From assembly GCA_020025825.1 (NCBI GenBank), contig JAHHRL010000025.1, positions 1 to 7,956 on the forward strand: DNA of 7,956 bases. Reading direction: 5' to 3'. Origin of the DNA: Faecalibacterium sp. Lineage in GTDB: Bacteria; Bacillota; Clostridia; Oscillospirales; Ruminococcaceae. The notes under the pieces were generated by a model that had not been told where the DNA came from, did not search any database, and saw nothing but the letters and a program-made list of their open reading frames with translations. Within the stretch, counting starts at the first letter, position 1; every line of letters begins with the position of its first letter. The position numbers and the translations under genes were made by a program. This document shows, in pieces, positions 5,296-7,956 of this stretch.

Positions 5296-6014
5296 TGGAT
5301 TCCCTGAAAGCCTGCATGGAAGTGGGTCAGCTCCGCAAGCGTACCGTTCAAGCAAGCCGCCAAGTTTTCTTTTGCGTCCTTACCTTGTGCTTCGTAGATT
5401 TTAACCTGTGCGAGCTTGAAAATATCAGCTGCATTCTGTCCGCAGCGAACCGTAACCAGTGCGGCTGCCTCTTGGTCTACAACAAACTGTGCAGCCTGCA
5501 AGCCGGCACCACCCTGTGCATTTGCCGCAGGGTTTTCCAAAATCGTCACCTGGTTTTCATCTCCACACAAAAAGTAAGGTGCACGTGCAAACGTGGGGCA
5601 CACATCTACCTTGTTTTCATCTAACGGTATCATTACCTTCATACGTTTCTCCTTCTGCTGTGCGGTGTGGTTACAGCTAAGCCGATGTTTACGGCAGCCA
5701 CCACAGCCACAATAGCTTTCCTTTCCATCACACAGGCGATAATCACCGCCGGTAATCCGAATTGCACGCCCCTCTACGAGGGCATCGGCTATTTTTTTAC
5801 GTGCACTGGTATAAATTTGCTGTACTGTAGCACGTGCAATATCCATATAGCTGCCGCATTGCTCCTGCGAAAAGCCCTCCCTGTCAATAAGGCGAAGTGC
5901 TTCATATTCGTCTACTGTAAGCAATACTGGTGCTTCCTCGCATGGTTGTTCCGGCACAAAACCCAGATTTCGAGGCAGGCAGCACACCTTGCGACACTTT
6001 CTTGGTCTTGGCAT
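5292..6014 (-). CDS. DUF134 (UPF0251) DNA-binding protein fused to a NifX-like DIMCO domain
   Basis: The 240-residue protein begins MPRPRKCRKVC, the hallmark of the DUF134/UPF0251 family. Residues 31-82 form a sigma-factor-region-4-like helix-turn-helix (TVDEYEALRLIDREGFSQ, then ARATVQQIYTSARKKIADAL). A cysteine-rich linker (C95, C102, C104, C107, C114) leads to a DIMCO domain at 125-240, beginning MKVMIPLDENKVD. The layout suggests a metal- or redox-sensing transcription factor, possibly autoregulating this operon through the repeats at 6040-6070; that is inference. The ATG at 6014 has AAGGAGG nine bases upstream and lies about 40 bases after the predicted transcription start. A second strong start inside the frame (ATG 5642) could yield the 116-residue DIMCO domain alone. 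The gene overlaps the next by four bases. Confidence 0.9.
   Translation of the reverse strand: MPRPRKCRKVCCLPRNLGFVPEQPCEEAPVLLTVDEYEALRLIDREGFSQEQCGSYMDIARATVQQIYTSARKKIADALVEGRAIRITGGDYRLCDGKESYCGCGGCRKHRLSCNHTAQQKEKRMKVMIPLDENKVDVCPTFARAPYFLCGDENQVTILENPAANAQGGAGLQAAQFVVDQEAAALVTVRCGQNAADIFKLAQVKIYEAQGKDAKENLAACLNGTLAELTHFHAGFQGIQ
5640..5654 (-). promoter_or_regulatory. Internal ribosome site and ATG at the DUF134/DIMCO junction
   Basis: Within the fused gene, AAGGAG (5654-5649) lies six bases before an in-frame ATG (5642-5640) that begins MKVMIPLDENKVD, exactly where the DIMCO domain starts. In the full-length protein these bases encode QKEKRM. Placement and spacing match the best gene starts in the window, so a separate 116-residue product is plausible. 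Confidence 0.6.
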
Positions 6015-6039
6015 AATGCACCCCCTCCTTTTATTTATG

Positions 6040-6070
6040 GCATATGCTATTTATACTCTGATTATACTCT
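6040..6070 (-). promoter_or_regulatory. Possible operator: 11-base-spaced direct repeat plus palindrome
   Basis: The nonamer AGAGTATAA (minus strand) occurs at 6070-6062, covering the -10 box, and again at 6059-6051, covering the predicted start, exactly one helical turn apart. The 8-base palindrome GCATATGC (6040-6047) follows in the leader. Such an arrangement over a promoter could bind a repressor, perhaps the DUF134 protein itself. A duplicated -10 box is the simpler alternative. Confidence 0.35.
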
Positions 6071-6088
6071 CCTGTTAAAACAAGTCAA
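6061..6088 (-). promoter_or_regulatory. Sigma-A promoter of the DUF134-ATPase operon
   Basis: On the minus strand TTGACT (6088-6083) and TATAAT (6066-6061) are separated by 16 bases, close to consensus. The predicted start near 6054 leaves a leader of about 40 bases. Unlike the two redox promoters downstream, it does not look activator-dependent. Confidence 0.85.
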
Positions 6089-6114
6089 CCCTATACACAA
6101 TTTTTCGCAGCAGC

Positions 6115-6163
6115 AAAATAAAACACCCCTGAAAATGATGTACTCCAACATTCTCAGGGGTGT
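6115..6163 (-). terminator. Intrinsic terminator of glycyl-tRNA synthetase
   Basis: ACACCCCTGAGAATG (minus strand, 6163-6149) pairs with 6137-6123 over 15 positions including one G-U pair, with an 11-base loop. TTTTATTTT follows (6123-6115). It starts about 23 bases beyond the gene's stop. Confidence 0.9.
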
Positions 6164-6186
6164 CTGTTCTATCTATTTAATTTTAA

Positions 6187-7608
6187 TCAGAACTGAATCT
6201 GAGCCTCGATGTAGTTCTTCAGCTCGCTGATGGGCATACGAACCTGCTCCATAGTATCACGGTTACGCACGGTGACACAGTTGTCAGCAGCAATACCCTT
6301 TGCTTCGTCGCCAACGGTATCAAAGTCAACCGTAATGCAGAAGGGAGTGCCGATTTCGTCCTCACGGCGGTAGCGCTTGCCGATAGAACCAGCATCATCG
6401 TAATCCACCATAAAGTACTTGCTCAGCTCATTGCGGATTTCCATTGCCTTTTCGCCCAGCTTCTTGCTCAGGGGCAAAACAGCGCACTTGAAAGGTGCCA
6501 GAGCCGGGTGCAGGTGCATCACAACACGCACATCTTCCTTGCCCTTTGCGTCCACCATGTGCTCCTCGTCGTAAGCTTCGCACAGGAATGCCAAAGCCAC
6601 ACGGTCGCAGCCCAGAGAGGGCTCGATAACGTAGGGAATGTAGTGCTCGTTGGTTTCGGGGTCAAAGTACTCCAGGCTCTTGCCGGAAGCTTCCTGATGC
6701 CGGGTCAGGTCGTAGTTGGTACGGTCAGCAATACCCCACAGCTCGCCCCACTCGGTAAACGGGAAGGCATACTCGATGTCCGTAGTAGCACGAGAGTAGA
6801 AAGCCAGCTCTGCGGGCTCGTGGTCACGCAGACGCAGGTGTTCTTCCTTAATGCCCAGATTCTTCAGCCAGTTAAAGCAGTAATCCTTCCAATATGCAAA
6901 CCACTCCAGGTCGGTATTGGGCTTGCAGAAGAACTCGCACTCCATCTGCTCGAACTCACGGGTACGGAAAGTAAAGTTGCCCGGAGTAATTTCGTTACGG
7001 AATGCCTTACCTACCTGGCAAACACCAAAAGGCAGCTTGCGGCGGGTAGTACGCTGAATGTTTGCAAAGTTGACAAAAATGCCCTGTGCAGTTTCCGGAC
7101 GCAGGTAGCAGGTAGAGCTGCTATCCTCGGTAACGCCGATTGCAGTCTTGAACATCAGGTTGAACTTACGGATGGGGGTAAAATCGTGCTTGCCGCAGAT
7201 GGGGCAAACAACATCTTCGTGCTCGCTGATGAAAGCATCCATCTCGTCAAAGCTCATAGCGTCCACGTTAACCTCGTGGTGAATATCGCCAATCAGCTTG
7301 TCTGCACGATGACGGCTCTTGCAAGCCTTGCAGTCCAGCAGCGGGTCGCTGAAGCTTGCCACGTGGCCGGTGGTAACCCAAGTCTGGGGGTTCATCAAAA
7401 TAGCAGCGTCAAGACCTACGTTGTAGGGGCTCTCCTGCACAAACTTCTTCAGCCATGCCTTTTTTACGTTGTTTTTGAACTCCACACCCAGAGGGCCGTA
7501 GTCCCAGCTGTTGGCCAGACCGCCATAAATCTCAGAACCGGGGAAAATGTAGCCACGGCTCTTGCACAGATTGACGATCATGTCAAGCGTCTTTTCACGA
7601 TGTTCCAT
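6187..7608 (-). CDS. glyQS: Glycyl-tRNA synthetase, single-chain dimeric type
   Basis: The 473-residue class II enzyme attaches glycine to tRNA-Gly in the cytoplasm. The N-terminus carries the family signature IFPGSEIYGGLANSWDYGPLG (21-41). A four-cysteine zinc-type insertion follows (C93, C96, C135, C138). Motif 2 lies around FRNEITPGN and REFEQMECEFF (203-227), and motif 3 around EPSLGCDRVALAFL (329-342). The C-terminal anticodon-binding domain runs from about 362 (HLHPALAPFKCAVLPL). Length matches the eukaryote-like alpha-2 form rather than the two-subunit glyQ/glyS form. The start at 7608 fits the conserved N-terminus; AAGGAG (7620-7625) is 11 bases away, a longer gap than usual. It is transcribed alone from a TTGACA promoter. 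The leader of about 95 bases is too short for a T-box and shows no T-box terminator. Confidence 0.97.
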   Translation of the reverse strand: MEHREKTLDMIVNLCKSRGYIFPGSEIYGGLANSWDYGPLGVEFKNNVKKAWLKKFVQESPYNVGLDAAILMNPQTWVTTGHVASFSDPLLDCKACKSRHRADKLIGDIHHEVNVDAMSFDEMDAFISEHEDVVCPICGKHDFTPIRKFNLMFKTAIGVTEDSSSTCYLRPETAQGIFVNFANIQRTTRRKLPFGVCQVGKAFRNEITPGNFTFRTREFEQMECEFFCKPNTDLEWFAYWKDYCFNWLKNLGIKEEHLRLRDHEPAELAFYSRATTDIEYAFPFTEWGELWGIADRTNYDLTRHQEASGKSLEYFDPETNEHYIPYVIEPSLGCDRVALAFLCEAYDEEHMVDAKGKEDVRVVMHLHPALAPFKCAVLPLSKKLGEKAMEIRNELSKYFMVDYDDAGSIGKRYRREDEIGTPFCITVDFDTVGDEAKGIAADNCVTVRNRDTMEQVRMPISELKNYIEAQIQF

Positions 7609-7708
7609 AATAATGCTTTCTCCTTTTTTCGTGCACGGCTGGCTGCCGCACCGTTTTGAAAACCGACAAGGGCTTATGCAGGCGCACATTCCCCCTTATA
7701 CACTAGGG

Positions 7709-7737
7709 AGTGTAGCCCACTACGGGGCATTTGTCAA
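7709..7737 (-). promoter_or_regulatory. Sigma-A promoter of glycyl-tRNA synthetase
   Basis: Consensus TTGACA (7737-7732) and TACACT (7714-7709) lie on the minus strand with a 17-base spacer. The predicted start is near 7702, giving a leader of about 95 bases before the ATG at 7608. Confidence 0.85.
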
Positions 7738-7838
7738 CGATTCCGCCGCAATTTGGCTGGTTTTTCCGTTTATACGCAATATTCACTTGGTAAAGCAAAA
7801 TTTGTACTCCCCCGCAAGGGCTGTTTTTTGCCCTGCGT
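7738..7838. other. Spacer between upstream terminator and glyQS promoter
   Basis: About 100 bases with no recognisable gene. The only structure is a weak bulged stem (7813-7821 with 7830-7837) that lacks a T-run after it. Confidence 0.5.
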
Positions 7839-7873
7839 AAAAGAAAAAGAGACGATCCGAAGATCGTCTCTTT
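7839..7873 (-). terminator. Intrinsic terminator with UUCG tetraloop, for an off-window gene
   Basis: AAAGAGACGATC (7846-7857) pairs perfectly with 7862-7873. On the minus strand the loop reads C(UUCG)G, an extra-stable tetraloop, and the stem runs into TTTTTCTTTT. It should end transcription of a minus-strand gene entering from the right edge. Confidence 0.92.
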
Positions 7874-7903
7874 GAAATAGGTGAACACTTTTGAAGTTTT
7901 GCA

Positions 7904-7956
7904 TTAAAAACAAGATAGAATTAGACCTGCTGTGACAGCTGCCATAAAAAACATCA
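7904..7956 (-). CDS. Possible 3' end of an off-window gene, hydrophobic tail
   Basis: A minus-strand frame enters from the right edge and ends at TAA (7906-7904), about 30 bases before a strong terminator, as expected for the last codons of a gene. The visible reading, MFFMAAVTAGLILSCF, is hydrophobic and could be the final membrane helix of a protein or a very small membrane peptide. The frame continues past the window edge, so neither start nor family can be judged. It may be chance, since another minus-strand frame is also open here. Confidence 0.3.
   Translation of the reverse strand, partial: MFFMAAVTAGLILSCF

Noticed and set aside
5031..5624. 197-codon plus-strand frame opposite the DUF134/DIMCO gene and first ATPase
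   Set aside because: It is a shadow of two real overlapping genes; the translation is low-complexity and unlike known proteins.
6508..7659. 383-codon open frame on the plus strand opposite glycyl-tRNA synthetase
   Set aside because: It is entirely antisense to an unmistakable conserved gene, resembles no family I know, and is explained by that gene's codon bias keeping the opposite strand free of stops.
7813..7837. Bulged stem between the right-hand terminator and the glyQS promoter
   Set aside because: Only five plus three pairs with a bulge and no T-run; likely chance.
1..7956. CRISPR arrays, tRNA or rRNA genes, attachment sites
   Set aside because: No regularly spaced repeats, cloverleaf-like segments, rRNA sequence or flanking direct repeats with an integrase were found by eye.

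Overview
The window is about 8 kb of a low-to-mid GC Firmicute, most likely an obligately anaerobic gut clostridium of the Oscillospiraceae/Ruminococcaceae type. This is inferred from strong AAGGAG ribosome sites, sigma-A-like promoters, T-rich intrinsic terminators, a single-chain glycyl-tRNA synthetase, and a rubrerythrin plus ORP-type iron-sulfur ATPase set typical of strict anaerobes. Apart from an insertion-sequence scrap at the left edge, every gene is on the minus strand, so the biological reading order runs from right to left.

Reading right to left: (i) the possible tail of an off-window gene and its UUCG-loop terminator (7839-7956); (ii) a single-gene unit for glycyl-tRNA synthetase with its own promoter and terminator (6115-7737); (iii) a four-gene operon (3133-6014) with a near-consensus promoter, encoding a DUF134 DNA-binding/NifX-like fusion, two MinD/Mrp-type ATPases that each carry an inserted two-cluster ferredoxin region, and a small NifX-like protein with a His/Cys-rich tail; (iv) a rubrerythrin flanked by rubredoxin domains at both ends (2328-2990); (v) a thioredoxin-CcdA-TlpA electron-relay operon (571-2174); (vi) about 300 bases without genes holding a bidirectional terminator and an unexplained hairpin; (vii) an internally deleted IS30-like remnant (51-252).

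The gene set is coherent. The four-gene operon resembles the Desulfovibrio orange-protein (ORP) locus, where MinD-like Fe-S ATPases work with DIMCO-family proteins that bind a metal-sulfur cluster. Rubrerythrin removes peroxide. The thioredoxin-CcdA-TlpA chain moves reducing equivalents across the membrane to extracytoplasmic thiols.

The strongest unannotated signal is a promoter module shared by the rubrerythrin and thioredoxin units. In both, a TGTGA-N5-TCACA palindrome is centred about 41-42 bases upstream of the predicted start, followed by an identical 11-base -10 region and no -35 box. That is the layout of a class II CRP/FNR-type activated promoter and points to a local redox regulon. 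A second notable signal is a strong internal ribosome site and ATG that would let the fused DUF134/NifX-like gene also produce its NifX-like domain alone.
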